From: Ophioderma brevispina
Lineage: Eukaryota; Echinodermata; Ophiuroidea; Amphilepidida; Ophiodermatidae
Direction of reading: 5' to 3'
DNA length: 64,000 nt
Assembly: GCA_023653785.1 (NCBI GenBank)
Contig: JAMKCH010007221.1
Span: 1-64,000, forward strand
Shown: one piece after another, positions 35,570-46,984 of the stretch
Numbering within the stretch: position 1 is the first letter of the stretch
How the letters are laid out: each line of letters starts with the position of its first letter
Position numbers and translations under genes: made by a program
The notes under the pieces: generated by a model
What the model saw: the letters and a program-made list of their open reading frames with translations, nothing else
What the model was told of the DNA's origin: nothing
Database searches by the model: none

Positions 35570-37590
35570 AAACTGAACTTTTATGATATCACATTAATTT
35601 TGTTTTTACATGGGCATGAGCGTGGGTTTAGCTTGTCTTCTTCACTGAAAACGCTGAATCGTTTGAAACCATTAAAACGTCATAATAACAATTGATGTAT
35701 AGAGGGTGGAGATGAATTCCATATATGGATACTGGTTTGAAACCCTGATTTCCCCCAACAGTGAGGAGAAATTTAAGGGGGAAGCATACCACAATGGATG
35801 AAAAGGGATTCTGTTATATTTTCTTGAGTATCGATGATAGTCCAGGAACTTTAGGATCTGTGTAGCCAGAAGGCGGAAATAAATAAGCCATGGCTGATTA
35901 TTTTCAGAATAGTTTTCTAATTTTGTGGGGAGCAAAATACTAAAAGTCCTCTAGAGTCCCCCTTGTGCTTATCTAGGAATAAGGGGTAAGGTTTATACAG
36001 GGGTAAAATTTTTTTAATATGATCCAATTGAGTAAATCATTGACTATTGTATTCTTCTAGTCTCACTGATTAAGAAAATGTATAGTTTGCCTAACCTTTG
36101 ACCTTTAGGTTTAGGAATACAGGCCGAAAAATGTTCAAGGTCATCGTGGGGTAAAATTTTTAAAAACAATCAGATTTTAATCAAACTAATTCCATATTAC
36201 TTACCCATTTGACACGGTCATATTAAGGTGAAATAAATTCATTCCTTCAATCTACATCTTTTTAATATCGACCTTATAGGCAGCGGCTTTTGACCTTCCA
36301 TATAGACCCTGTAGTAATCTGTCATAATGAGCCCTAAAACTATGCAAGTAAACTACTTAACTGTTTACAGTATATTCAGTTTATACACAACGAGAGGAAC
36401 ACATAGACACACTTTTGAAAAGAATCTGACCCTTTAATCCCAGTATGACCTTGAACCTATATTTCCATATAGTTAATTAACCATAAACCGTAGATAGGGC
36501 AAAATATGTCTTTATCATCCTTATGACATGACACAAACGATGGTATACATTTGAAAACAATTGGAACATTATAAAATTTGGCCCCCCTGTACAAACTTTA
36601 CCCCCTTATTCCAAAATTAGCACAAGGAGGAAACTTGGGGACTTTTGATATGTTGCTTCGCACTTTAGGGAAACTATCTTGAAAAATTCAGCTATGGTTT
36701 TTTTATTTATTTCCGGGTGCTTTTCTATTTATCTTGGACTATGATATACCATTGATCCAAAACCAATTGTCATAGATAGTACAAACTATACATCTTTATG
36801 ATTAGACGGACAATTATGACAAACTTTTCAGCATGTTTGGAGCATAAAAGTTTGACCTCTGGGTAACCTTAAAATGGAAAAGAGAACAAAATTCGCGATG
36901 TTAAGAGTCGTCCCTATATATATATATGGTGGTGAACAAAGTAGAGGCAATTGCATAAACACCGCAAAATATACATGATTTTTATACGGAGATGGATTTT
37001 CAAAACAACACGGTACATATCACTAGGGATGGGCGATAAATATTATTTTTTTCACATTATGGTCAAGGTCCCTTTGCGTTGTATTTGAAATGTTCAATCA
37101 AAAATCTTAATTCATATTTGGTAATAGGTAAGATAATTATATTCCAATGGATTTACAATGAACCAGTAAAGCTAAGCATGTCATTTAAAAAGAAACCGAA
37201 TTAGGCCACAGCATCAAAGGGAAAAATATGCTCAGATAGGGACTTTAGTTACGTATTTCGGCAAACTGAATGATTATTGCATAGACATCACTGAAGATAT
37301 AGCTTCAGCATACTGTGCAAACTTATAAAAGTTGCAAATTTTCTTCAAAATGATACAAATCTCATTCAATTTAATTCCCTTTAATGTTCAGTGGACCAAG
37401 TGAATGTGCATCATAGCAAATTATTTCAGCAAATAATATCGCTGTTGATATTCAGAACCGTCGCGTATGCGGAGGAGAAAGCATTCCAGATTCCTTTTTA
37501 CCAAGACGTGCAGAACCATTGGTACTGCCCATGCACTTGAAAAGATTTCAGGTGTTATCACCACCCCGATTTAAATCGAGCTATCTCGAA
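35570..37590. other. Putative intron 2 of the plus-strand gene, first part
   Basis: Non-coding, with scattered TGACC half-sites (for example CCTTTGACCTTTAGG near 36098) and a short (TA)n run near 36915. A 19-nt block, CTTCCATATAGACCCTGTA, near 36295 recurs partly at 13670-13690 (TTTCCATATAGACCCTTTG). Confidence 0.4.
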
Positions 37591-37598
37591 AAAGTAAT

Positions 37599-37872
37599 AA
37601 GTTGCTCCGATTTGGATAAAAAATGGTGAACATTATTGGTGGAGCTCATAGGATTAAAATAAGAAATAGTTTTGAGTGTCTCAAATTCTTGCTTAACAAC
37701 GTAGGGGAAATAAGATCAAGCCTCATTGAATGCAATGGACGTTGACCTTCTGATCTGTGCCCCCTACAACAGAAACTAACACTTTAAGACTGACAAACTA
37801 ATCCTTATTTTAATCCTATGACCTCCACCAATAATTTGCACTATTTTTTATCCAAATCAGAGCAACTTTCAA
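37599..37872. repeat. Inverted repeat with roughly 73-bp arms
   Basis: The left arm (37599-37672) contains GTTGCTCCGATTTGGATAAA and ATTATTGGTGGAG. The right arm (about 37795-37872) is its reverse complement with about 10% difference. The loop is about 120 bases. Probably a fold-back MITE in an intron. Confidence 0.8.
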
Positions 37873-38336
37873 ATTTGACCCTGTACAATTGAAATTGACC
37901 CTTATTATTTATTTTTGCTGTTTTTAGCCTATAACTCTGAAACTTTAGGCTGTACATATTACAAACTATACCTTTTCTGAATCTTTATGGTTAGACACAT
38001 AACGTGGTGTACTTTTCAACATGATTGGATCAGTTTAAACATTCGACCCCACCCCTGTACAATCTCTTGCTTTGGCCCTTTGTCTTTGGTCCTTAAAGCA
38101 CCATTGCATCCACGTAAGAATCACGTTTCCACGGTTCCTGTCAGGCTGTCAACATTTAATCACTCAAACCTTTTGTACTTGGGGGAGATGTGTTACAATG
38201 TGTGCTAGCTCACTGATCAAATGGTCTTAATGTGTGCTACTGAAATACTATCATTGCATATATTTTCACCACAGTACCCACACAGTATTCCTTTAAATGA
38301 GCGATAAGTCTTTTCTTGTCCTTAACAATATTACAC

Positions 38337-38860
38337 TTTTTTTGAAGATGCGCCCCCCAATTTTTCAAAAAAATTGAGAATTTTTACACGGTTTGCAATC
38401 TTGGTAACGGCTAGTAACTATACGCTTAATGGGTTTAGCTCGAAAATGTCTATGTGTCACAAAACGAAGGAATTTTGTAAGTAGAATACTTAGTTATCGA
38501 ATCTCCGTAATATTCAACGGCTGCTGGAAACAGCCTTCTAATGTGAAGTTAGCCCGGAAATAGCGCCTGTTCGTGTCTACGCTCATCCATTATTTTTTTT
38601 TAATCTGGTTCGGCAGTTCAAGTTAAGTTATTTTCTCGAGGTGGGCACATTTTAATCATGGACGAAGGTAAACGTAGCAATTTCCATCCAGCTCTGCCGT
38701 TAAGTCCAATCTGGGATCCCACTTCTAATTACAAAATCGCTTGTTTTATGATAAATACGCATTTTTTAGCATTCTCGTTCGCAGGTATAGTTCCCTAGAC
38801 AATTACCAACTGTGCAAAAATATCAAATTTTGAAAATTGGGGGCGCTCTTCAAAAATGTG
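38337..38860. mobile_element. MITE with roughly 60-bp terminal inverted repeats
   Basis: The left end is TTTTTGAAGATGCGCCCCCC and the right end in reverse is TTTTTGAAGAGCGCCCCCAA. Homology continues inward through AATTTTTCAAAA and CACGGTTTGCAAT. The interior is non-coding. Target duplication not resolved. Confidence 0.75.
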
Positions 38861-38869
38861 CCATTATTG

Positions 38870-39200
38870 CTTTTAAGATATCACGGTATTTCTAAAACAG
38901 CCCTCATGTGCAGTATGTAATTTGGAACGCAAGACAAGAGCCAACCTGGGAGGAATGTCCTTATCTCAAGACCTAGGCCAGTCCTATTCAACACTCCTCC
39001 AGAGATGGCTGTGGATCTTTTTAGACATTGCCATTTTTAATACCTCCCCAGTGGTATCAGGTTTCAAACCACTTGTATTATATTGTATTGTGTATAATCT
39101 TGTTTAATATGTTTACCTGTATGGAATGTGTCTGCCCATTCCGTATCCTGGAATACTTGTAGATTCTTCTATATTACTTAATAAAGATTGAATGAATAAT
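38870..39200 (+). mobile_element. Possible LINE 3' end
   Basis: The stretch ends TTAATAAAGATTGAATGAAT, a poly-A-signal-like sequence followed by a short repeated tail, similar in style to CR1/L2 3' ends. The 61-codon frame at 38922 has no motif. No reverse transcriptase sequence is visible upstream, so this is a weak call. Confidence 0.35.
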
Positions 39201-39227
39201 ATGAACTTATTTGTTTATACTTCACAG

Positions 39228-39750
39228 TAATAAATGCTATAGACCTACAGGGAGACGGTACGGAGGGTCCATTTGGCGAAGGCACGGAGGGTCCATTTGG
39301 CGAAGGCACAGTTGGTCCATTTGACGAAGGCACAGTTGGTCCATTTGACGAAGGAACGGTGGGTCCATTTGACGAAGGGACTGTGTGTCCGTTTGGCGAA
39401 TGCACGGTGGGTCCGTTTGACGAAGGGACGGTGGGTCCATTTGACGAAGGCACGGTGGGTCCATTTGACGAAGGAACGGTGGGTCCATTTGACGAAGGCA
39501 CGGTGGGTCCATTCTGAACAGATGACCACAGTATTTCCACTTAAAGCTACTCCATTGCCGCTTGGAGCTCTTCCCACCCGGTTTAATTCCTCCATTATTT
39601 CCTCCAGATTCCCCCAAATCCTCAGGAAGTTTCAACAAGTCCTCAGGAAGTTCCGCCAAGTCCTCCAGAAGTTACGCCGACATCGTCGGAGAAAAAGATG
39701 TATCGTACAATGACTTTAGCACGGGCATACGCCCAAGCGTTTTAGGTTGA
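39228..39750 (+). CDS. Plus-strand secreted-protein gene, last exon (octapeptide repeat; frame broken)
   Basis: Acceptor TTATACTTCACAG precedes 39228. Entered in phase 1 from exon 2, it reads VINAIDLQGDGTEGPFGEG, then about ten copies of an eight-residue acidic unit (GTVGPFDE and variants). It reaches TGA at 39512-39514. Beyond this, another frame is open to a stop at 39750. That frame has a proline-rich part (FPPGLIPPLFPPDSP), three Ser/Lys heptads (KSSGSFN, KSSGSSA, KSSRSYA) and a tail ending RPSVLG. PGLIPPLFPP resembles the proline-rich part of the minus-strand exon 3, so this tail was probably once in frame with the repeats. The break falls between about 39510 and 39575. Either it is a real inactivating change, or base errors are present, or the short form is the real product. 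A poly-A signal follows at 39952. Confidence 0.55.
39258..39515 (+). repeat. 24-bp coding minisatellite (octapeptide repeat)
   Basis: About ten and a half copies of a 24-bp unit, from GGTCCATTTG(A/G)CGAAGG through to the next GGTCC. Because 24 is divisible by three, several frames on both strands stay open. The splice phase selects the frame with GPFDEGTV. Substitutions between units fall mostly at third positions and at the D/G and V/E sites. The minus-strand paralogue has no such array. Confidence 0.9.
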
Positions 39751-39951
39751 AGTCTCAAAGAATACCTATTTTGCCGATAAACGGAACTTGTTGACGAACT
39801 GTTGACTTATACATAGCGATAAAATAATTAAAGGAAACCTGTGATTTCTTCCTTCAATCGTAATGTTCTTAAGTCTAACTTTAAACCTGGTCGAACATTT
39901 TTGTGCATACGGACCTCAGTATCTATCCAAATTTGTAAAAATGTTGACTGA

Positions 39952-39957
39952 AATAAA
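39952..39957 (+). terminator. Poly-A signal of the plus-strand gene
   Basis: AATAAA about 200 bases after the stop codon at 39750, the first such hexamer downstream of it. It predicts cleavage near 39970-39980. The segment around it is duplicated at about 40570. Confidence 0.5.
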
Positions 39958-40041
39958 TACACACATGGTGGTAGCTCAATTAAGTGTAATTTCTCTCATT
40001 TATGTATGTACAAGACTATTTTGATTATGTTACGTTATATA

Positions 40042-40245
40042 CACTGCAATTTTCGCAGAACGCGTTCAATTGTAACAGATTTTGAACACCTTAAGAACAT
40101 GTTTTAGGCGTTCTGTATGTGTTCTGCACATCTACAGAACACATCCAGAACACCTAAGACACGTTCTGCATGTGTTTTCTGAACACCTGTCAAACACATG
40201 CAGAACACTTCCCGACGTGTCGTGTGTTCTACAAAATTTGCAGTG
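40042..40245. mobile_element. 204-bp MITE at a TA site, absent from the neighbouring copy
   Basis: The left end is CACTGCAATTTTCGCAGAAC and the right end in reverse is CACTGCAAATTTTGTAGAAC. TA flanks both sides (40040-40041 and 40246-40247). The matching position in the tandem copy reads TTATATAAATATT without the element, which proves both ends and the TA duplication. The interior folds back and is built from AGAACACAT/GTTCTGCATGTG-type pieces. Tc1/mariner-like by target site. Confidence 0.95.
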
Positions 40246-40521
40246 TAAATATTATCTTTATCTCAAGCGGTCTCTGTGAAAAAAAATAAAATATCTGTTT
40301 AAAGAAATTTAACGTACATACTTGTAAATCCCTTCTTGAGTAAAACCTTGTGCATCGCTTGTCATGATGTATCAGATTGTAGGTCAATGTGAATACTCTG
40401 TATCAATTGCGTAACAACGGGGCACTTATTTCAGTAAGAATTTTCACTATTTTATCTTCGATTCGGAACCGAACAAAATATGCAGGGAAATGGAAAAATA
40501 AGGCATGGAAATGAACCAAAG

Positions 40522-40925
40522 TACGGACCTCAGTATCTATCCAAATTTGTAAAAATGTTGACTGAAATAAATACACACATGGTGGTAGCTCAATTAAGTG
40601 TAATTTCTCTCATTTATGTATGTACAAGACTATTTTGATTATGTTACGTTATATAAATATTATCTTTATCTCAAGCGGTCTCTGTGAAAAAAAAATATCT
40701 GTTTAAAGAAATTTAACGTACATACTTGTAAATCCCTTCTTGAGTAAAACCTTGTGCATCGCTTGTCATGATGTATCAGATTGTAGGTCAATGTGAATAC
40801 TCTGTATCAATTGCGTAACAACGGGGCACTTATTTCAGTAAGAATTTTCACTATTTTATCTTCGATTCGGAACCGAACAAAATATGCAGGGAAATGGAAA
40901 AATAAGGCATGGAAATGAACCAAAG
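40522..40925. repeat. Tandem duplication, copy 2 (empty site)
   Basis: Second copy of the tandem duplication, lacking the MITE. It carries a second copy of the AATAAA hexamer near 40566. Confidence 0.95.
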
Positions 40926-40987
40926 ACCGCGACCGATTGTTATTGATTTGGAGATATAAACGTTAAATTTAGAATAAGTAAAAGCTA

Positions 40988-41262
40988 CAATCTCGGCCAA
41001 AATTGTTGGAACACTTTATATATCTTCGTGTATACTGATCACCCCTCCCCTAATCAATGTTGAAACATGTCAGTTTATCCATGCGCTCTTAAGACCACCC
41101 AACATTGATTTTGTTGGGGCAGGCGAGAGGTCAAGTGCTAGTGTTGGTTTTAAACCTTGCAATAAAAGTTAGTACTTTTCAGCGCGATCTGTATGGTCCA
41201 TTTAGGCCTTCATTGCATTAGAAAATTACCACAGGTGTTCCAACTACTTTTGACCGGAATTG
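40988..41262. mobile_element. Tc1/mariner-like MITE
   Basis: The left end is CAATCTCGGCCAAAATTGTT followed by GGAACAC. The right end in reverse is CAATTCCGGTCAAAAGTAGT followed by TGGAACACC. TA is on both sides (40986-40987 and 41263-41264). The CCGGTCAAAAGT core is well known from Tc1-type inverted repeats. Interior of about 215 bp, non-coding. The 85-codon frame at 41193-41450 begins inside it and has no motif. Confidence 0.85.
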
Positions 41263-41825
41263 TAGTTCAGAGAACCTGCCAAAAATACAAGTTTTTTATG
41301 CCGCAGAACAATGTTTGCTTTGCATATTCCAAACTGTCAGGAAAAAAAGTAGGCAAACGTTTCTTCGCTTTGAGAATAGTGTCAGTTGAAATGAACCCAA
41401 GGAATCTTCGACATCGAATTAACATTCAGTATTTATGTGGTAAAGAGTGACCTCAAAACTAAACCGTTTACTGGTGGTCCTCGGCGGTTGAATCCTGTTC
41501 CGATGTAAAAGACCGGGCGTAATCCGCCAGCAAACGATGGTTAAATTCTGAAGCCGCACACAAATCACTTAACCCGGACTTTGCGCTATTTCTAGCCCGG
41601 ATTTGCTTCAGCGGTTCCATTGTTTTAGCGCAGTGAAGTTGAACTATTGCTGAAAGCTAGGTAGACATAGCAATTCTGACCGGAGCCTGATAATGTCTCG
41701 CCTCGAGGCCGTTTTTCAATAAAACTACAAACTGCAACCCGATATCAGCTGGTCTACTCACACAAGTTTGCCGACGGGAGGTCAGTAATTGCCAATCTTA
41801 ACGCTAACTCCTTGGTGTGTGAGGA

Positions 41826-42686
41826 GGGCCGCCGAGAGAAATTGCGGGCCCGGGGGGAACATTAGAGTTACGGGCCCCCTTTTACGAACTTCGTTTTCCA
41901 GAACCCCATGGGGGGTTGAAGTTGCAGTGGCTGCGAAGCGGCCATAACCCGGCGCGGGGGGTGTGGGAGCTGTAAAATGTATTTGATCGTTGCAACTTAA
42001 TGAGTGTTTTTGTATGAATTATTAATATTTTGTTTCTGGAGACGGGAGGGGTGTCCCCCTCCCGCGCGAAGCGCGGAGCCTTGCAATGTTCACTTTCCAA
42101 AACACATTTTCTCATGAAAATAGGATAGAAACAAATGATAGAGGTATGATAAACGGGTTTTAAAAAGTAAAATATAGCTGATGGTTTCAGTTCTGTTTCA
42201 AATAATAATATAAAAAGTGTTCATGGAGAGTTCATATATGAAGCGGCCCGCGCCCGGGGTGGGTGCAGGCAAGGAAGCGTAAACTCTTGAACATGTTCAC
42301 ATTTCCAAAACACATTTTTCTCATGTATATTTGAATAGAAACAATTTTGAAATTGGGTATGTATCCACTTTATAATTCATGGCCAACCTTTTTTTAAACA
42401 AAAATCAAAATTGTTTTCGTGGTCATTCTTCAAACCAAGAGAGGCCCTGCACTAAATTTTATTAACCGCGCGTAGCCCCCCCCTGTATCCGCCAATGCTT
42501 CTCTTTCCCTCTCTCTCTCCCCTCCCTCTCTCTCCATTCCCATCTCTCCTTTCTCTCCTCTCCCTCTGACCTTTGTCACAACCGCAAGGCTGAACTTTTA
42601 TTTTTTTACGGGCCCCTAGGACCCCCGGCCCCCCCTAGGACACCGGGCCCGGGGGTCAATTACCCCTTTGACCCCCCTCTCAGCGG
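41826..42686. mobile_element. Degraded transposon with GC-rich inverted ends (CCGCYGAGAG)
   Basis: Left CCGCCGAGAG...GGGCCCGGGGGG and right, in reverse, CCGCTGAGAGGGGGGTCAAA...GGGCCCGG are related ends about 860 bp apart. Inside, a segment with TTCCAAAACACATTTTCTCATG occurs near 42090 and again near 42300, so there is an internal direct repeat. A CT-rich simple repeat occupies about 42498-42560. No transposase frame. Ends approximate. Confidence 0.55.
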
Positions 42687-42689
42687 TAC

Positions 42690-43520
42690 TTGCTTTTCTG
42701 CACCAAGGTGTTAGTTTCACACTTGCCAAGCAAATTATAGCCTTTTCTCCTATGGTCATATTTGTGTTCAACTTTCGTTTTCCTCCCTCCTTTTTTGAAT
42801 AAATGATTTACGTCCAACGTTTTTTTGAACTCACCGAAGAGCTTGAGTTTTATTTTATTCGTGAGCGATGCCGCCAATAGCTTTTATCAATAGGTATCTT
42901 GAAGGGCGTATAGATCGCTGCGGTCGGTGAGCGGGGTATTGGTACCACCTGAAAGCTTTCAAAGTCATGACAATAACAGGTCTCTGCATTTTCCATAGAA
43001 TCTGAATTCCGTGGTCCGGTTTTCTGCTAGTAATTAATGGACGGATTTACTTAATCAATAGCGCCCATTATTTCTGGAGGTCAGTGGAATCGTTGCGTAC
43101 TCCCCTTGGTCCTCTGGATATTTAGGAACAAGGAGATGCATTTAATTTCATTTTCACGAAATGTCACATACTAGACGGATAACCCACCGCGTAGAACTGA
43201 TTTTTATAATTTTAGAGAATTTATTTAGCTACTTCCCAGGGGAGCGTCTTTGGGTAAACGCTATGAGATCGGCCCGTTAGCTATATGCTATTTACCTGCT
43301 TTGTACCCCTTGAGCATTGTGTGCTTGTTTGACACAAGACTCTATCATTGGAGTATTGCCATCACATTAGCTGCTTCCCTGTGATGGATAAGTTAATCTG
43401 ACTACAATGTTATGGAAATGACCGGAATCTACATTCTCTTAGCGTATCCAAAAGTCCTTGGGTAATGGCTTGTGGTGGTGTCAGATTTATTAAACTGAGT
43501 AACTGATCGTGGCGGTGCCG
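42690..43520. other. Intergenic, nothing recognised
   Basis: The minus-strand frame 42680-42877 and the other short frames lack motifs. No clear repeat. Confidence 0.35.
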
Positions 43521-43525
43521 CGCGT

Positions 43526-43760
43526 ATGGATTTAGCCAACGCGGGTCAATATTTGAATGTACCCGACGAATGGGAAAAGCCCTCGGTCGACCGGGGAAAA
43601 TTCACACGCTATGGAATCGCTTTAGAGGCCATCAGCGATAATACCCACTCGTTCTATTTAATATCGGTCGACTGGGAATTGCTTGAAGATTGGCCCCGCC
43701 CACTTTGCAGTGATATTTCATTCGGCGTGATTGGCGTGACAGCCCCCTTTATTACAACTG
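43526..43760 (+). repeat. Dispersed repeat related to the minus strand of 59990-60190
   Basis: ATTTGAATG-ACCCG-ACGA(A/G)TGGG followed by TCGGTCGACCGGG and, further on, GGGAATTGCTTGAAGATTGG is matched on the opposite strand near 60000-60190 (TCGGTCGACCGGG, GGGCATTGATTGAAGGATGG). The 123-codon frame at 43526-43897 largely lies in this repeat and is not treated as a gene. Partial relatives are near 44370-44440 and 58365-58410. Confidence 0.6.
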
Positions 43761-44699
43761 GTTGTTTGTTTACATGTTATTTTCAGATCATTAGCACGAG
43801 TACATTTGGTCTGTGCTACCTCGGATTGACATATCGTTATGTGTGCGCTATAATAAACGGTCTCGCGGTTTGTCTTAGGTATGGTGAATCTTTATAATTT
43901 ATGTTTGCCTTATTTGTCTCCCTGCTTTGGAACAAACAGAGTTTTTGAACACGCATCACGATATTTAGAAATATAGAAACCTTTTCGATTTATGGATATA
44001 TAGATTGCGTAATTGATAGAGTGGTTTGGAGTTTAATTCCATCATAACCTCTTGATGCGTTGGGTTTCGATTTGTTTGTGACCATCATTTAATTTTGGGA
44101 CTGTTCATTAAAAAATAAAAGTGGACTTTCCTACTGCGGAACTCCACCGTAACCACTGACCACTGTATTCGGCACTGTAGAATTATTGTGTCCGGTTCCC
44201 TAGGAAACAACCCACATTGTTCTATGTGTCTCCTCAATGGCTATTTTTAAAGTTCTAGATAATGCGAAAACTGCTCATCGTATACAGGAATTATGCCATT
44301 ATGACAAAATATTGGAACTTTCAAAGTCACCCACGTGGTACCAACTTAACCACACCCCTCACGAGATTTCTCAGGTCGATCGGGATTGAAGATTGAAATC
44401 CATTCGAGTGGGTTGTTTAACCCATCAACGTCAACCTCCACTCGGTTGTGTGCTTGGGTCTGGCCAATAACAATACTCATATTTACAGGCCATCGTGCGT
44501 CAGCCATATTTCACACAAGGTTAACTAGGCTCAAAAATGCATAAAGACATCACACAGTGGTTTAGATTGCGTGGAGCTAACTATAGCTCTTCATTGCAAA
44601 ATATCCTAAAATGAAAACAGATGAAATGCGTGGCTGTATGCGAAGAGTTCCAACATTTTGGGTGGCAGAAAAAAACGACATTGTATATGTGTGAGAAGG

Positions 44700-45420
44700 T
44701 GAAAAGGTGAGCTGGGGGGGGGGGCCACTCACATATGAAATGGCTATTGGTGTAAGGCTAGCGCTTCAAAAGCAGGAGCATTCGGTGACAGACTCGTGCC
44801 ACAAAAATAGGGTTCTAAAAAATAGAGGTCTTTTAGTGAAAATGTTTAAAATTCTTCACAAAAATAGGGATTTGAGTGATTCAGTGGTAAAATTATCAAA
44901 AAATATTGGGTCTTTGGGTGGGGATTTCAAAAATATGGGATCCATTGAGGACATTAGATGCTGAACACGGGGGTGGGTCTTTACAGCCTTAAATATGCGT
45001 CACCTCCAAAAGGCGGATCACACATGCGCACACCCAAAAACAACACCCCACAAACCCACCACACACGACACACACCACACTATTAGGCACAAAATATTAA
45101 CACTCAAAACAAACACATACCGACAACAGCTTACATTGTGGGTATTTGTGGTTTGTGACTTGTGGGGGTAGAAAAGAAAAAAACGTTGTGTAACGATGCA
45201 TTGTGGGAGTGCGACTATAAGTTTGTTAATAATGTATTATTATGGGAGGATGGGTCATGCATGTGTGTGGTATCGGGGGGGGAGGGCACACTTAACACAC
45301 AACACACACAAAACAAACACAATCATTGAGGGGGTATTGTTGAAATATTTTTTACACTCCCAATATCATTTAGACTGTTTTAAGCACTTCATAGTGGGGC
45401 GTACCCCCACTAGGCAATTA
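44700..45420. repeat. G-run and AC-rich low-complexity region
   Basis: Repeated AAAAATAGGG(A/T) and GGGTCTTT phrases at 44800-44985 look like a decayed repeat. CA/CACAC-rich sequence follows at about 45020-45120 and 45290-45325. No gene. Confidence 0.5.
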
Positions 45421-45429
45421 CGCCCACAG

Positions 45430-46355
45430 TAGCTTCTATACTTGGCAAATACGCCCACCAATGTATGCCTGGAAAGTTCACCACGTGACCAAATGGTTAT
45501 AAAACTAGGGTAATTATAGGAAATATCAAATGGGGGTCCCCGTTTTTGGGGTCCCCGTATTAAAGATTATCCAGGGGTAAATCCCGGGGGGTAATCTTAA
45601 ACGACCGGGAACCACACAAACGGGATCCTCTTTATTGTTCCTCGATATCAACGATTTATATACGTTTGTGACCCCAATTGAATGAGTCGATAAATCCTTA
45701 CGCTTGATTTTGATACTTGAACCATATATTGACCAAAGGGACAACGCACAGTAATTCACACCAAAGAATATATCTAAATATTATAGATGATTTAATTAAC
45801 CATTTCATCTTCTTGTTCTTTGTTTTAAACATTCTACAATTATCAGTTCTTTGTATGCTCAACAGGGTTTCCATACTTGTACATTTTTAAGTGTTTCCAC
45901 ATGAATTCAATGAAGCGTGTAGTGAACATGGGCCAAATTAATTCACAAAATTACATGTAAATTACATATGACAGATGTTGATTTTACATTCGATCGCCAA
46001 CCATGCTTTTAAATATCCAACCAGTGTGATAATTATATATAAACAAGAATTAAACTCAATGGAAATGAATCTCAAAAATGGTATTCTGCAACTTCTGTTT
46101 GACGTCTAATATGCATAGAGATTCATCTGAAAATCAATAGTGATAAGAACCCACAAACAAATCAATTACAGTAATGAATTCAAAAAATTGTAACTCCTGA
46201 TTATATCTGTTATATCTGAATATTATGACACTTTCTATAATCAAACATACTTATGTTCCTATTACACAGACCATCTGATTGCAGTATAATTATGACATAA
46301 GTGGTAAATACACGGTGTGCGCCACGATAAAGTTATAGTGATGTCAAATGTATAT
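45430..46355. other. Intergenic, nothing recognised
   Basis: A short duplicated GGGTCCCCGT phrase near 45534-45559; otherwise AT-rich without features. Confidence 0.35.
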
Positions 46356-46984
46356 ACAAGGGAGGTTCATTATTACGCCAGGGGGGGTGATGGATGATTT
46401 CCGTCTTTTTTAACGCGTTTTTCAAGTTCCCCCCTATCAAGTGCTCAAATTTCATGTACCCCATGACTAGTAGAAAAAAATTTCATGTCCCCCCCCCTCG
46501 AATATTTTCAATTACAGTTCATAAATGGTCAATAATCCCAGACATCATCTTTTGAAGCAGCCGAGGTGATTGCTTCCCTAGCCTCCTTTAAGTGCATGAA
46601 GGGATGATTTTTTATCTTGGAAGACAAATTTATAATGCACCTGGCAGTGGTAAATGTTCTTATGCTCCCTGTATAATCAGAGCTTTTTGGAGAGAATTAA
46701 CCTCTTTTTAAAAGACATATCAACAATAACTATCTTGTGAGCTCTTGTATTAGATTCTTTACCTGTCAAGAAATTGTAGTGACATAAATGAGATTGTGCG
46801 GCGTAATAGTGTTAGAGGGTCCTATCCTATCTGCATTTTAGTCAAAATGATTCTACAAACAATAGTCCACTGTTAGCGAGTTGGTCACAAAAGGGCTGCA
46901 TGTTTTTGTCCGGTGCTATAGGTAGTGGATGTGGTCCCCAGGACAAGATGTTAAAGTGTGACTGGCGCGTATGTCACGAGCAAT

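Larger units (their letters stand above)
39908..40521. repeat. Tandem duplication, copy 1 (contains a MITE)
   Basis: Nearly identical to 40522-40925 once the 204-bp MITE and one TA are removed. The only other clear difference is four bases in an A-rich run. The duplication abuts exactly at 40521/40522 and covers the 3' end of the plus-strand gene. Confidence 0.95.

Noticed and set aside
39178..39713. Several 116-146-codon frames on both strands over the 24-bp array
   Set aside because: A 24-bp repeat keeps many frames open; only the frame set by the splice phase is supported.
43526..43897. 123-codon plus-strand frame in GC-richer DNA
   Set aside because: Most of it belongs to a dispersed repeat with an inverted partner near 60 kb; no domain seen.
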